A stretch of DNA of 64,000 bases from Eubacteriales bacterium (GTDB lineage: Bacteria; Bacillota; Clostridia; Lachnospirales; Lachnospiraceae), in NCBI GenBank assembly GCA_030537935.1, contig JAUNUY010000002.1, positions 186,001-250,000 of the forward strand. The letters are read 5' to 3'. The notes beneath the pieces are model-generated. The model was not told the origin of the DNA, did no database searches, and worked only from the letters and a program-made list of their open reading frames with translations. The position numbers and the translations under genes are program-made. This document shows, piece after piece, positions 10,057 through 19,037 of this stretch; within the stretch, counting starts at the first letter, position 1; each line of letters opens with the position of its first letter.

Positions 10057-10437
10057 ATGAATACGAACACGTTTACGTTGGCGGAAAAATTGCGTGCATT
10101 ACGGCGTCAGGCAGGTATCACGCAGGAACAGGCTGCCGGACACTGCGGGATTTCCCTACGCAGCTATAAGTCCTATGAGCTGAACCAAACCCGTCCCCGT
10201 TACGATGAGATTTACGAGCGTCTCGCGACGCTTTATAACGTTCCGGCAGACTATCTGCGCTACGACCACATCACGCAGGCCGGTCTCCCCGAGGCCAAGG
10301 ATGCGGATGCCAAACAACTCATTGCCGCGGCTCGGGCACTGTTTGCCGGTGCCCATTTGACGGATGCGGATCGGGATGCAATCTTCCTCGCCCTAACCGA
10401 TGCTTACAAAAATGCGGACGGAAAAAAACATCAATAA
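10057..10437 (+). CDS. XRE-family helix-turn-helix regulator
   Basis: A 126-residue DNA-binding protein. Residues about 9-64 form a Cro/C1-type HTH (LRALRRQAGITQEQAA, then ISLRSYKSYELNQTRPRYDEI). The remaining 60 residues are helical, contain no recognisable enzyme motif, and may mediate dimerisation. It has its own promoter and stands between the divergent leu-ilv operon and the MBOAT gene. Its target is not evident; no clear inverted repeat overlaps its own promoter. Confidence 0.85.
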   Translation: MNTNTFTLAEKLRALRRQAGITQEQAAGHCGISLRSYKSYELNQTRPRYDEIYERLATLYNVPADYLRYDHITQAGLPEAKDADAKQLIAAARALFAGAHLTDADRDAIFLALTDAYKNADGKKHQ

Positions 10438-10537
10438 CTCAACCAACACATAGAGCCGCTGTGTTTCCAAGCCGACTTCACGAGCTGTGGTCCGCTGAAC
10501 CTAAGAACAATGACCAACTATTTTCCGGGAGAAATTT

Positions 10538-11953
10538 ATGTCTTTCCAATCAACCATATTCTTAACCTGCTTCTTACCGATTGCCGGTATACTCTATAAT
10601 ATCCTGCCGAAATGCCTGCGGATTTATTTTCTGACCGGCTGTTCATTAATCTTTCTGACCTTTATTGAGGTCCTCGACTTGCCATTCATGATTGGTGTCG
10701 CATTTGGTGCTTGGATACTAACATCCCTTATCGTTCGCTTACGCAACAAACTGCCAAGCGTCTCACGACTATTGGCCATAAGCGGCATCCTCGTGATGAT
10801 ATCCATGCTCGTTTATTACAAGTATTCCGCTTTCATTATCTATAACCTGAACCGCTTCATCGGTTTGAAAATAACCACACCGAATATCAAAGTACCGATC
10901 GGTATTTCTTTTTTTACCTTTTTAATTATTGCATGGATTGTCGACGTCTATCGTAATCCGAAAAATCATATACGAAATCCGGTGGACGGTATCAATTTCG
11001 TCCTCTTCTTTCCGCGCGTCCTTTCCGGCCCCATACAAAGAGTGGCCAATTATAAAAGTAATATCTTGAGAGAAAAGCCGTGGACGGACCGGACATTACA
11101 GGCCATGCGTCGTATGACCGTCGGCTTAGCGAAGAAGTGTATCTTGGCGGATACCTTCGGTCTGATGATTCAAACCATTAATCGGAATGGCCACGATTAT
11201 TCCTTCTCCATCAGCTGGCTTTACGTTTTACTGTATGCTTTACAAATTTACTACGACTTTTCCGGTTATTCGGACATGGCTATCGGTATTGCCGGTTTCT
11301 TCGGTTATACCCTACCGGAAAACTTCAACTATCCCTATGCCGCAGGACGTCTGACCGATTTTTGGCGCCGATGGCATATCAGTCTCTCCACCTGGTTTCG
11401 GGACTATATCTATATCCCTCTTGGCGGTAACCGGAAGCGTGTCTATCTAAATATCCTAATTGTTTTTCTGGTGACCGGTATCTGGCACGGTGCCGCTTGG
11501 ACCTTCATTCTGTGGGGCCTCTCACACGGGATATTTCTCATTGTGGAAAAATATATCCATAAAATACCGATAACGCGTACCAAGGTTGTCCGTATCATCG
11601 GCCACATGATTACGCCCGTCTTCGTTGCGCTGACTTGGGTACTTTTTGATGCAAGTTCATTCAGTGCGGCTAAAACAATGTATCTTAGGCTCATCGGCAT
11701 CGGCACCAACGCTACTTTTCCGGCAAGTGTCAGCTATATCCTGCGAGGCCGTTTTATCTTTCTCCTCGTTGTCGGGATCATCGGTATTTTCCCGATTATC
11801 CCGTTCTTAAAACAAAAACTTATAGCACGGGGACAAGGTATGGCGACCGCAATAGAACATATGCAAGCCATCTTGACATTAATCCTGCTGATTCTATGCT
11901 TCCTGTTTATTGTCAGCAGTAATTATTCTCCCCACATCTATTTTCAATTCTAA
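10538..11953 (+). CDS. MBOAT-family membrane O-acyltransferase (AlgI/DltB-like)
   Basis: Integral membrane enzyme of the family that moves acyl groups across the membrane to extracellular polymers. The 471-residue protein has about ten hydrophobic segments, the MBOAT signature region TDFWRRWHISLSTWFRDYIY followed by IPLGGNRKR, and the invariant catalytic histidine in GIWHGAAWTFILWGLSHG. The next gene, 11 bases downstream, encodes an AlgX/AlgJ-like protein, so the pair probably acetylates a surface polysaccharide; the acceptor is unknown. There is no dltA or dltC nearby, which argues against teichoic-acid D-alanylation. Confidence 0.88.
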   Translation: MSFQSTIFLTCFLPIAGILYNILPKCLRIYFLTGCSLIFLTFIEVLDLPFMIGVAFGAWILTSLIVRLRNKLPSVSRLLAISGILVMISMLVYYKYSAFIIYNLNRFIGLKITTPNIKVPIGISFFTFLIIAWIVDVYRNPKNHIRNPVDGINFVLFFPRVLSGPIQRVANYKSNILREKPWTDRTLQAMRRMTVGLAKKCILADTFGLMIQTINRNGHDYSFSISWLYVLLYALQIYYDFSGYSDMAIGIAGFFGYTLPENFNYPYAAGRLTDFWRRWHISLSTWFRDYIYIPLGGNRKRVYLNILIVFLVTGIWHGAAWTFILWGLSHGIFLIVEKYIHKIPITRTKVVRIIGHMITPVFVALTWVLFDASSFSAAKTMYLRLIGIGTNATFPASVSYILRGRFIFLLVVGIIGIFPIIPFLKQKLIARGQGMATAIEHMQAILTLILLILCFLFIVSSNYSPHIYFQF

Positions 11954-11964
11954 GAGGAGCTGCC

Positions 11965-13392
11965 ATGAAAAAGTATTCAAAAATCATTTATATTATCCTC
12001 TTCGTGCTGATTTCACTTACACCACTTGTCTTAATAGATACGACACCGGATAAGGTATCAGAGATTGATAATCGAAAGTATTCGGCCTTCCCCGAAAAAT
12101 ATAATCGGTATTTTTTCAATAAGGTCGAAGCCTATTATGAAGATCGTGTCGGTCTACGCGGAGACGGTCTGCTCCTCTTTTCAAAACTGAATGAAATATT
12201 ATTTCAGTATTTTGAGCACCCCACCTATGAGTGCGGGGAAGACGGCTATGTATTTTTCAAAATGTCACCACCGGTGCTGACCGAAGCCTTTTCAGATGAA
12301 TTCTTTCATTTTATCACTTCTGCAGATACCTACCTTAAATCTCGCGGCATAGATTTCATTTATATGCAGAATCCCGGAAAGGATGATGTGTACCGGGAAA
12401 AATTACATCATGGATACACTTACGATAATCATATCTATGGTATCCTCCCTGAACGAACGGCGAATGCCGGAGTCGACACCCTTTATACTCTGAACCTCTT
12501 GCAAGAGGCAAAAAAAACTCAGCAGGTATTTAATATCGCGTACGATGCCGGCCATTGGAATGATGAGGGACGATTCATTGCCACGTCCGCGCTCTATAAA
12601 CGGATTAAAAACCATCTACCCGATATGCATTTCCCTGAAAAGGAAGATTTTTGTATCGGAAAGGAACTCATTGAACACCACAAGGTCTTAAAAACACCGC
12701 TGCATGAATATGTCCCGAAATACGTTTTGAATAACCCGCCACCATATGTCGATATGACGGATGACTTCCCCAATATTTCCATTCATCCTCAACACCGATA
12801 TTTTCTGCATTGGGAAAATCCCAACTCCCCGAACGGCAAGAAGATTCTTTACTTCCATGGCAGCTTCTACGTGTCTCATCCGGATTTTTTGGCCGGTGAT
12901 GCCGCCGAGTTTACCGCCATTCATAATTATGAAAATATCTTGAACTTGCCGTATTACATTAATCTGTTCGAACCCGATTTGGTCGTATTCATTGCATCGA
13001 ACTACACGCTATGCTCTACGTATTACGATGAGGATGCATTGATAAATACGGACTTTAACCCCGCCCTTGACAGTATTAATGCGAACATCTATGACCATAT
13101 GCTTCCATCTGCCAACTGGACGTGTACAACGAGTGAAGAAAATCCTGTCACATTGACCGTCTCCAATCCGGTCGAAGACGGTCGCTATGCATATGCCGTA
13201 TTTGACAAGAATCCGGACATTGTTTATGACCTCACCTTCGATACGGAAGACAGCATGCTCGAGTTGGTACTGCAACATTCGCAGATTTTTCCGGATGACA
13301 GTGGACAAATCATTATCATTAATAAGGACGGCACTTCCGGATATACCATGCCATTCCACGGTATCGACGGCCTATCCGGAAAAGCACATTGA
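11965..13392 (+). CDS. AlgX/AlgJ-like (SGNH/DHHW-type) O-acetylation protein
   Basis: A 475-residue protein with one N-terminal membrane anchor (about residues 7-27) and an extracellular domain. Conserved AlgX-type points are the EDRVGLR segment after the anchor, the DAGHWNDEG motif near the middle (catalytic Asp-His candidates), the serine in LYFHGSFYV in place of GDS/GTS, and PDLVVFIASNYTL, which matches the conserved PDVVV strand. It should receive acyl groups exported by the MBOAT partner and transfer them to a glycan. The C-terminal ~90 residues look like an extra beta-rich domain of unknown role. Confidence 0.75.
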   Translation: MKKYSKIIYIILFVLISLTPLVLIDTTPDKVSEIDNRKYSAFPEKYNRYFFNKVEAYYEDRVGLRGDGLLLFSKLNEILFQYFEHPTYECGEDGYVFFKMSPPVLTEAFSDEFFHFITSADTYLKSRGIDFIYMQNPGKDDVYREKLHHGYTYDNHIYGILPERTANAGVDTLYTLNLLQEAKKTQQVFNIAYDAGHWNDEGRFIATSALYKRIKNHLPDMHFPEKEDFCIGKELIEHHKVLKTPLHEYVPKYVLNNPPPYVDMTDDFPNISIHPQHRYFLHWENPNSPNGKKILYFHGSFYVSHPDFLAGDAAEFTAIHNYENILNLPYYINLFEPDLVVFIASNYTLCSTYYDEDALINTDFNPALDSINANIYDHMLPSANWTCTTSEENPVTLTVSNPVEDGRYAYAVFDKNPDIVYDLTFDTEDSMLELVLQHSQIFPDDSGQIIIINKDGTSGYTMPFHGIDGLSGKAH

Positions 13393-13420
13393 AAAAACGG
13401 TTGATAATCAACCGTTTTTT
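13392..13420 (+). terminator. Terminator after the acylation pair
   Basis: A perfect 13-bp stem AAAAAACGGTTGA / TCAACCGTTTTTT with loop TAA begins at the stop codon and ends in six T residues; symmetrical, so it can act on both strands. Confidence 0.9.
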
Positions 13421-13428
13421 GTTATAAT
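13401..13428 (+). promoter_or_regulatory. Promoter embedded in the terminator, for the methyltransferase gene
   Basis: TTGATA (13401-13406), 16-bp spacer, TATAAT (13423-13428). The -35 lies inside the terminator stem, and the methyltransferase start is 32 bases beyond the -10. Confidence 0.55.
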
Positions 13429-13459
13429 CGTTATATATAACAGAGTAGGACGGTGTCGT

Positions 13460-14131
13460 ATGAAACCCTTTTGGCATGAAGAAGCAATCATTTGGTACCG
13501 GCGGGCCGCAAGGTACGCCGGATATTTTGATGCCCTTGCGGATATTTTAATGCAATGGCTGACACCCGGTGAAACGGTATCGGATATCGGCTGCGGTCCC
13601 GGCCTCTTGGCGGATGCGCTGATGGTACGGGGCCTCTCCGTCCGCGGCTATGATATCTGCGACATCGCCATCGAGGATTGGAACCGGCGGCGGACGGCGG
13701 ACGGTAAAACATCCTGCGGGCAAGTGGCGGATGTCTTCACCCGCAATCCGAATGCTTTTGCCGCGGATGCCGTCCTGGCCGGTCATTTCGGTCGCAAGGC
13801 GACGGATTTCGACTTCCTGCTCCGCATCCCCGCCAAGCAATATCTCTTTATCAAAAATATGAAACGTTCCGAAACGGTCCGCGGTCGGGCCCGGGCTACG
13901 GCGGACGAAGTAGCGGCACATCTTCATGCCCGTGGCCTGGATTACGAATCGGTACCGGTCGGCCTGGCCTTTCACCAACCGCTGAAAGACGAAGCGGAGT
14001 TACAACGTTTCTGCACCTTTTACGGTATCAAACAACCGACCGTTCATCGAACGGCGGGCAAATATCCACTGCTCGTGGAGAAGAAAAAAAGGATGACGGT
14101 CCTTTGTGCCCGTCGAAAGGAGGCCTTATGA
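13460..14131 (+). CDS. Class I SAM-dependent methyltransferase
   Basis: A 223-residue protein with a Rossmann motif I VSDIGCGPGLLADAL near residue 40 and an acidic residue after the second strand (GYDICD). Substrate unknown. The start at 13460 is preferred because upstream in-frame codons run through the terminator and promoter. Its stop overlaps the start of the DUF364 gene by four bases (ATGA), so the two products are probably made together and may act on the same metal or cofactor-related substrate; this is an inference from coupling. Confidence 0.78.
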   Translation: MKPFWHEEAIIWYRRAARYAGYFDALADILMQWLTPGETVSDIGCGPGLLADALMVRGLSVRGYDICDIAIEDWNRRRTADGKTSCGQVADVFTRNPNAFAADAVLAGHFGRKATDFDFLLRIPAKQYLFIKNMKRSETVRGRARATADEVAAHLHARGLDYESVPVGLAFHQPLKDEAELQRFCTFYGIKQPTVHRTAGKYPLLVEKKKRMTVLCARRKEAL

Positions 14132-14847
14132 ATTCCCGTACACTCTACGACGAATTGATTGCAAGCATCCCGAATGACATCTATCCCGAGGCTGTCCACG
14201 AAGGCCCCGTCCTCTGCGGCGTCCGTACGGCCGATAGCATGGGTGTGGCAATGAACTTCGAGCATGTGGGGCGGCCACGCATAGCGACATCCTATGAAGG
14301 CATGTCCCTACGAGCCTTGGCCGAACTCTCCCTCTCCTGGCATATGAAAGAAGCCGCCGTCGGTGTTGCGGCCCTCAACGCCTATTGGAACACGCCGGCA
14401 TTACTTACGCATGCCGATGCCGGTGCAGCCTTCGAACATTACCGCACGGAGATGGCGGGCAAGCGGATTGCCGTCATCGGGCACTTCCCATACATTGACA
14501 AGCTGCTGGGTGACATTGCCGATGTCATCACTCTGGAACGGGAAAATACACCGGGCGACTACCCCGACAGCGCCTGTGAATTTGTCCTTGAAGACCGGGA
14601 CGTCATCTTTATGACGGGCTCCGCCTTCGTCAACAAAACCGCACCCCGACTATTGGCACTCTGTCAAGGAAAGGAAATTATCCTGACCGGACCGACCACG
14701 CCCATGTCACCCCTTCTATACGGGTACGGGGTCACCGGTCTCTCCGGCTTCGTGGTTACGGACTTTGACGGGGCAACAAAAGAAGTGACCGGCGGTGACT
14801 GCCTCGGTATCTTCCGCTATGGTACCATGGTCAATCTCAAACGTTAA
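14128..14847 (+). CDS. DUF4213/DUF364 protein (putative heavy-metal chelation family)
   Basis: A 239-residue protein with an N-terminal enolase-like DUF4213 part (to about residue 95) and a C-terminal DUF364 Rossmann-like part: IAVIGHFPYIDKL and then GPTTPMSPLLYGYGV, both typical of the family. Function is unproven; homologues lie near metal-transport and corrinoid genes. AGGAGG precedes the ATG, and the gene is translationally coupled to the methyltransferase. Confidence 0.78.
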   Translation: MNSRTLYDELIASIPNDIYPEAVHEGPVLCGVRTADSMGVAMNFEHVGRPRIATSYEGMSLRALAELSLSWHMKEAAVGVAALNAYWNTPALLTHADAGAAFEHYRTEMAGKRIAVIGHFPYIDKLLGDIADVITLERENTPGDYPDSACEFVLEDRDVIFMTGSAFVNKTAPRLLALCQGKEIILTGPTTPMSPLLYGYGVTGLSGFVVTDFDGATKEVTGGDCLGIFRYGTMVNLKR

Positions 14848-14866
14848 ACACCCACATACGAACGAT

Positions 14867-14912
14867 AAAACACCGCCCGATGCGATGATGCAATTGCGTC
14901 GGGCGGTGTTTT
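14867..14912. terminator. Bidirectional terminator between the DUF364 gene and parC
   Basis: AAAACACCGCCCGA / TCGGGCGGTGTTTT forms a perfect 14-bp stem, T-rich on both sides, and serves the two convergent genes. Confidence 0.9.
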
Positions 14913-14921
14913 AATTTTATT

Positions 14922-17114
14922 TTAATCCAACTGATACTTCACGGGTCGGGCGCCGACCTTCTGCGGCCGAAACCGACTCAACATCACGGTGGTATGTTGA
15001 AACTGTAACTCGCTCTCCCGCAACTTATCCGTAACGAGGACCTCCGCCACCCGGTCATCCGCATCCAAGCGCAATAACTTCGGCCCGAGAGTCACCTTCC
15101 CCAAGGTACTGATTTCTTCTGCCGTCGTTCGGAAATAGGCTTGCTTTGCCGTCCGTACCACCACGTGATCCGCATCGGTCACGGGCAGGACGGCAACCAG
15201 TTCATCGTCCTTCCGTAAACGCGTCGCCTGCGTATTGTACACGGTCGTCTGAAATGCCGATCCGTCCACCCGCTTGCCCAAACCGGCCGCCGTTACGAAA
15301 AGAAGAGACTGCGAAGCCACGTCCGCCAATGCCGCCACGTGAAGAATCCGCTCCACCGTCCTGTCATAATCACATAGTGTCTCCAACGGCACCCCCTTGG
15401 CACTCCCCTTCTTCACGGGGATGTCCTCCGCCTTAATCAGCATCTGACGCCCCGTTGATGTAATGAGGGCCAGCTTGTCGAAACTGCCTAAGGCGAGCCG
15501 CTCACCCACCGTTGTCGATGCACGGATGTAGTCATTTTCATCGATTTCAATACCCAGTTGTACTTCTTTTTTCTGTACCGTATACTTTTCAATTTGCGTA
15601 TCACTCAGGACGGTCATCCGTGGATGGTCGTACTTTTTTTTATAACCGCGCAACAAGGTCTTTAAATGCCGCTTCATGGCCTTCTCATCCGAAAGCAGGG
15701 TTTCGTACTCATGAATGGCGGCCAAGACTTCCTGATACTCATCTTTCAGTGCAAATATCTCCAAACCGATGAGCTTGGACAGCCGCATCGCCAGAATAGC
15801 CTGCGCCTGTCGTTGTGTAAAGAACAGCTCGCGCGCCGCCCGTTCACTTGCTTCCGACTTAAACGCGATCCCGTCCGTCATGCCGTTGATCAGGCAGTTC
15901 TTTGCCATCTCAATGCTACGTGAACCACGTAAAATCTCGATAATCAAATCAATAATATCCACCGCCCGGATCAGCCCCTCCAGGACCTCTTCGCGGTCCC
16001 GCGCCTGCTCCAGCAAGTGGGTCGCCTTCCGACGTTCTACCGTATTGAAGAACTGCAGGTGCTCCTGTAACATCTCTCGGAGACCCATGATACAGGCCTT
16101 ACCTTCCCGGATGACAAGCATACTCACCGAAACGGTGTCGGTAAAACGCGTCTTGCTCTGAATCAACCGCTTCAGCTGCTCGACATCGCCGCCGCGCCGA
16201 ACCTCCACGACGATGCGGATTCCGTTCTCGTCCGTCTCGTTCGAGATATCCGCAATATCCGTCGTCAACCGTTTGTCCGACAGAGAAACCAACTCGTCCA
16301 GAAAACGACCGATACCCTGTCCCAACATGGTCGGCGGCAGCGCCGTAATGATAATGGCCTTTCGACCGTTTTTACGACCGTCTTCCATCATACCGCGTAC
16401 ACTCAGCCGACCGTTCCCGCTCTCATAGATGGCCGCTAAATCGGCACGATTTATCACCTCACAGGGCATCGGAAAATCCGGCCCCGTCACGATTTCATGC
16501 AGCTTCTCCCGGCGAATATTCGGTCGGTCCAGCATCGTAATCATCGCGTCGGTAATCTCGCCCAAGTTATGCGGCGGAATGGACGTACTCATGCCGACGG
16601 CAATTCCCTCCGCCCCGTTAATCAATGCCATGGGCAACCGAGCCGGCAGCACGACCGGCTCCTGCTCCGTCTCATCGAAGTTCGGGCGAAAATCCACCAC
16701 GTCCTTGTCGATGTCCGCCAAGTAGATGTCCATCGTAAACTCATGCAGACGGGCTTCCGTATAACGCATGGCCGCCGCACCGTCCCCCTCGACAGAACCG
16801 AAGTTGCCGTGGCCGTCCACCAACGCAACATTCTTCTTGAAATCCTGCTGCATCACAACGAGGGCGTCATAGATGGAACTGTCACCGTGCGGATGATATT
16901 TACCCATGGTATCGCCGACGATACGGGCCGACTTCCGGTGCGGATGGCTTGCATCCAACCCCAGCTTATACATGGCATAGATGGTACGCCGCTGTACGGG
17001 CTTGAGACCGTCCCGGATATCCGGCACGGCACGATCCGTGATGACGCTCATGGAATAATCCAGGTAGGCCTTCTGCATCTCGTCACAATACTGTGCCTGT
17101 ATAATATCTTTCAT
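14922..17114 (-). CDS. parC: DNA topoisomerase IV subunit A
   Basis: Type IIA topoisomerase breakage-rejoining subunit; decatenates daughter chromosomes. The 730-residue protein has the quinolone-resistance region ending KYHPHGDSSIYDAL, the catalytic tyrosine in AMRYTEARL, and GAEGIAVGMSTSIPPHN. The C-terminal beta-pinwheel lacks the GyrA box QRRGGKG, and the SSIYDAL form plus its ParE-like partner favour topo IV over gyrase. Annotation pipelines may label it gyrA. It starts eight bases after the parE stop. Confidence 0.85.
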   Translation of the reverse strand: MKDIIQAQYCDEMQKAYLDYSMSVITDRAVPDIRDGLKPVQRRTIYAMYKLGLDASHPHRKSARIVGDTMGKYHPHGDSSIYDALVVMQQDFKKNVALVDGHGNFGSVEGDGAAAMRYTEARLHEFTMDIYLADIDKDVVDFRPNFDETEQEPVVLPARLPMALINGAEGIAVGMSTSIPPHNLGEITDAMITMLDRPNIRREKLHEIVTGPDFPMPCEVINRADLAAIYESGNGRLSVRGMMEDGRKNGRKAIIITALPPTMLGQGIGRFLDELVSLSDKRLTTDIADISNETDENGIRIVVEVRRGGDVEQLKRLIQSKTRFTDTVSVSMLVIREGKACIMGLREMLQEHLQFFNTVERRKATHLLEQARDREEVLEGLIRAVDIIDLIIEILRGSRSIEMAKNCLINGMTDGIAFKSEASERAARELFFTQRQAQAILAMRLSKLIGLEIFALKDEYQEVLAAIHEYETLLSDEKAMKRHLKTLLRGYKKKYDHPRMTVLSDTQIEKYTVQKKEVQLGIEIDENDYIRASTTVGERLALGSFDKLALITSTGRQMLIKAEDIPVKKGSAKGVPLETLCDYDRTVERILHVAALADVASQSLLFVTAAGLGKRVDGSAFQTTVYNTQATRLRKDDELVAVLPVTDADHVVVRTAKQAYFRTTAEEISTLGKVTLGPKLLRLDADDRVAEVLVTDKLRESELQFQHTTVMLSRFRPQKVGARPVKYQLD

Positions 17115-17122
17115 CTCGCCTC

Positions 17123-19036
17123 CTACAAATCAATCCGTGCCTTGTCGCCATGCTTCATGATAAATGCACGCCGCTTGCCTACATCGTTTCCCATTAACAC
17201 CTCGGTCAGGCGATTTGCCTCCCGCAGGTCCTCAATCATAATCCGCTTCAGACGCCGCGTCTTCGGATCGAGCGTCGTCTCCCGCAACTCCTTGGCGTCC
17301 ATTTCGCCCAAACCTTTGAATCGGGTCAGGGTGAACTGCTTATGCTCTTCTTTGAACTTTGCCAAGGCCCGTTCATCAAAGAGATACTCTTTCATTCCGT
17401 TTTTAAGCGTCGCCTGATAAAGCGGCGGCAGGGCGATATACACATGACCGTCTATGATTAGCTCCGGCATGAAACGGTAAAAGAATGTCAGCAGGAGGGT
17501 ATCAATGTGGGACCCGTCAACATCCGCATCGGTCATGATGATAATCTTATCGTAACGGAGTTTTTCCATATCAAAATCATGACCGTAACCTTCAGAAAAA
17601 CCGCAACCCAACGTTTGTATCAGCGTTTTGATTTCCGCATTCGCCAATACGCGGTCCATCGCCGCCTTCTCCACGTTCAAAATCTTGCCCCGAATCGGGA
17701 GAACGGCCTGAAACCGTCGGTTTCGCGCCGACTTTGCACTGCCCCCGGCCGAATCTCCTTCCACAATGAAGAGCTCACACTCCGAAGCCTTTCGGCTCTC
17801 GCAGTTGCTGAGCTTCCCGTTCCCCTGGCAGGAAAAGCGTTCCTTCGTAATGATATTCGCCTTCGCTTTTTCCGACGCTTTCCGCGCCTTGGCCACCTTA
17901 CGAATATGTTCCAACATCGTCCGTACTTCGACGGTATTGATATCGAAGTAGATGGTCAGCTCATCACCCACTACCGCACTCACGGCCCGACCGACGTCCG
18001 CACCGGAAAGTTTCGTCTTCGTCTGCCCCTCGAACAGGGGATCTCCCTGCTTCACGGCAATGACCGCATGCATTCCGGAACGGGTATCATTGCCGGTGAA
18101 ATTCTCATCCTTTTCTTTTAAAATACCGGTGCTTCGAGCATATTGATTGACCAGCGAGGTAAAACGGGTTTTGAATCCCGTCAAATGGGTCCCGCCCTCC
18201 ACCGTGGCAATATTGTTGCAGAAGCCGAGAATGTGCTCCTCCGTCCCTTCCGTAAAGGCATAGGCAATCCGCACTTCGATGCCTTCGACCTCACCCCGTA
18301 CGGAAACCACCTCCCCCGTACGGTTCTTTCCTTCCGTCATATCCCGTACGAAGGCGACAATTCCTTCCGGCTCATGAAAGAGGATGTCCTCCGCCTCCTC
18401 TTCCCGCTCATCACGGTAGTGAATGGTCAACGCCGGGTTCAGATAGGCCGTCTCGTGCAGACGGTTCTTCAGCCATTCCCCCTTAAAACTTGTTGTCTCG
18501 AAGATGGTGTCGTCCGGATAAAAGAGAACGGTCGTCCCGGTTCGTTTGACCCGCTTCCCCCGCGGTAGCATACCCGCTTCCAGCGGTACGACCGGCTTGC
18601 CGAATTCATAAGCATCAAAGTATTCGTAACCGTCACGCCAAACGGTCACTTCCATCCGTTTGGATAGTGCATTTACGACGGAAGAACCGACGCCGTGCAG
18701 GCCGCCGCTGGTTCCGTAACTCTCGTGGTCAAATTTGCCGCCCGCATGCAGGGTCGTAAAAATCAAACGCTCTGCACACATCCCTTTACTGTGCATGTCC
18801 ACAGGAATACCGCGGCCGTTATCCGTCACACGGCAGCCGCCGTCCGCCTGCAAGACCACCTCAATCCGGTCACAAGCACCGGCCAGATGTTCATCTACGC
18901 CGTTGTCCACGATTTCATAGACGAGATGGTTGAGGCCGCGATTGGACACGCTGCCGATATACATCCCCGGCCGGACCCGAACCGCTTCCAGCCCTTCGAG
19001 CACCGATATACTGTCCGCATCATATTTTTTCGCCAT
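17123..19036 (-). CDS. parE: DNA topoisomerase IV subunit B
   Basis: ATPase subunit, 637 residues: GHKL N-terminus (EIVDNGVDEHLAG, then NGRGIPVD, then GTSGGLHGVGSSVVNALS) and TOPRIM domain (EGDSAGGSAK, MTDADVDGSHI). GLHGVGSSVVNALS is the ParE form; GyrB usually has GVGVSCVNALS. GAGG precedes the start, which lies one base after the stop of the upstream MATE gene, so MATE, parE and parC appear to share one transcript. Confidence 0.88.
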   Translation of the reverse strand: MAKKYDADSISVLEGLEAVRVRPGMYIGSVSNRGLNHLVYEIVDNGVDEHLAGACDRIEVVLQADGGCRVTDNGRGIPVDMHSKGMCAERLIFTTLHAGGKFDHESYGTSGGLHGVGSSVVNALSKRMEVTVWRDGYEYFDAYEFGKPVVPLEAGMLPRGKRVKRTGTTVLFYPDDTIFETTSFKGEWLKNRLHETAYLNPALTIHYRDEREEEAEDILFHEPEGIVAFVRDMTEGKNRTGEVVSVRGEVEGIEVRIAYAFTEGTEEHILGFCNNIATVEGGTHLTGFKTRFTSLVNQYARSTGILKEKDENFTGNDTRSGMHAVIAVKQGDPLFEGQTKTKLSGADVGRAVSAVVGDELTIYFDINTVEVRTMLEHIRKVAKARKASEKAKANIITKERFSCQGNGKLSNCESRKASECELFIVEGDSAGGSAKSARNRRFQAVLPIRGKILNVEKAAMDRVLANAEIKTLIQTLGCGFSEGYGHDFDMEKLRYDKIIIMTDADVDGSHIDTLLLTFFYRFMPELIIDGHVYIALPPLYQATLKNGMKEYLFDERALAKFKEEHKQFTLTRFKGLGEMDAKELRETTLDPKTRRLKRIMIEDLREANRLTEVLMGNDVGKRRAFIMKHGDKARIDL

Positions 19037-19037
19037 C

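Noticed and set aside
14922..19036. DNA gyrase (gyrA/gyrB) identity
   Set aside because: The A subunit lacks the GyrA box and the B subunit has the ParE form GLHGVGSSVVNALS, so topoisomerase IV fits better.
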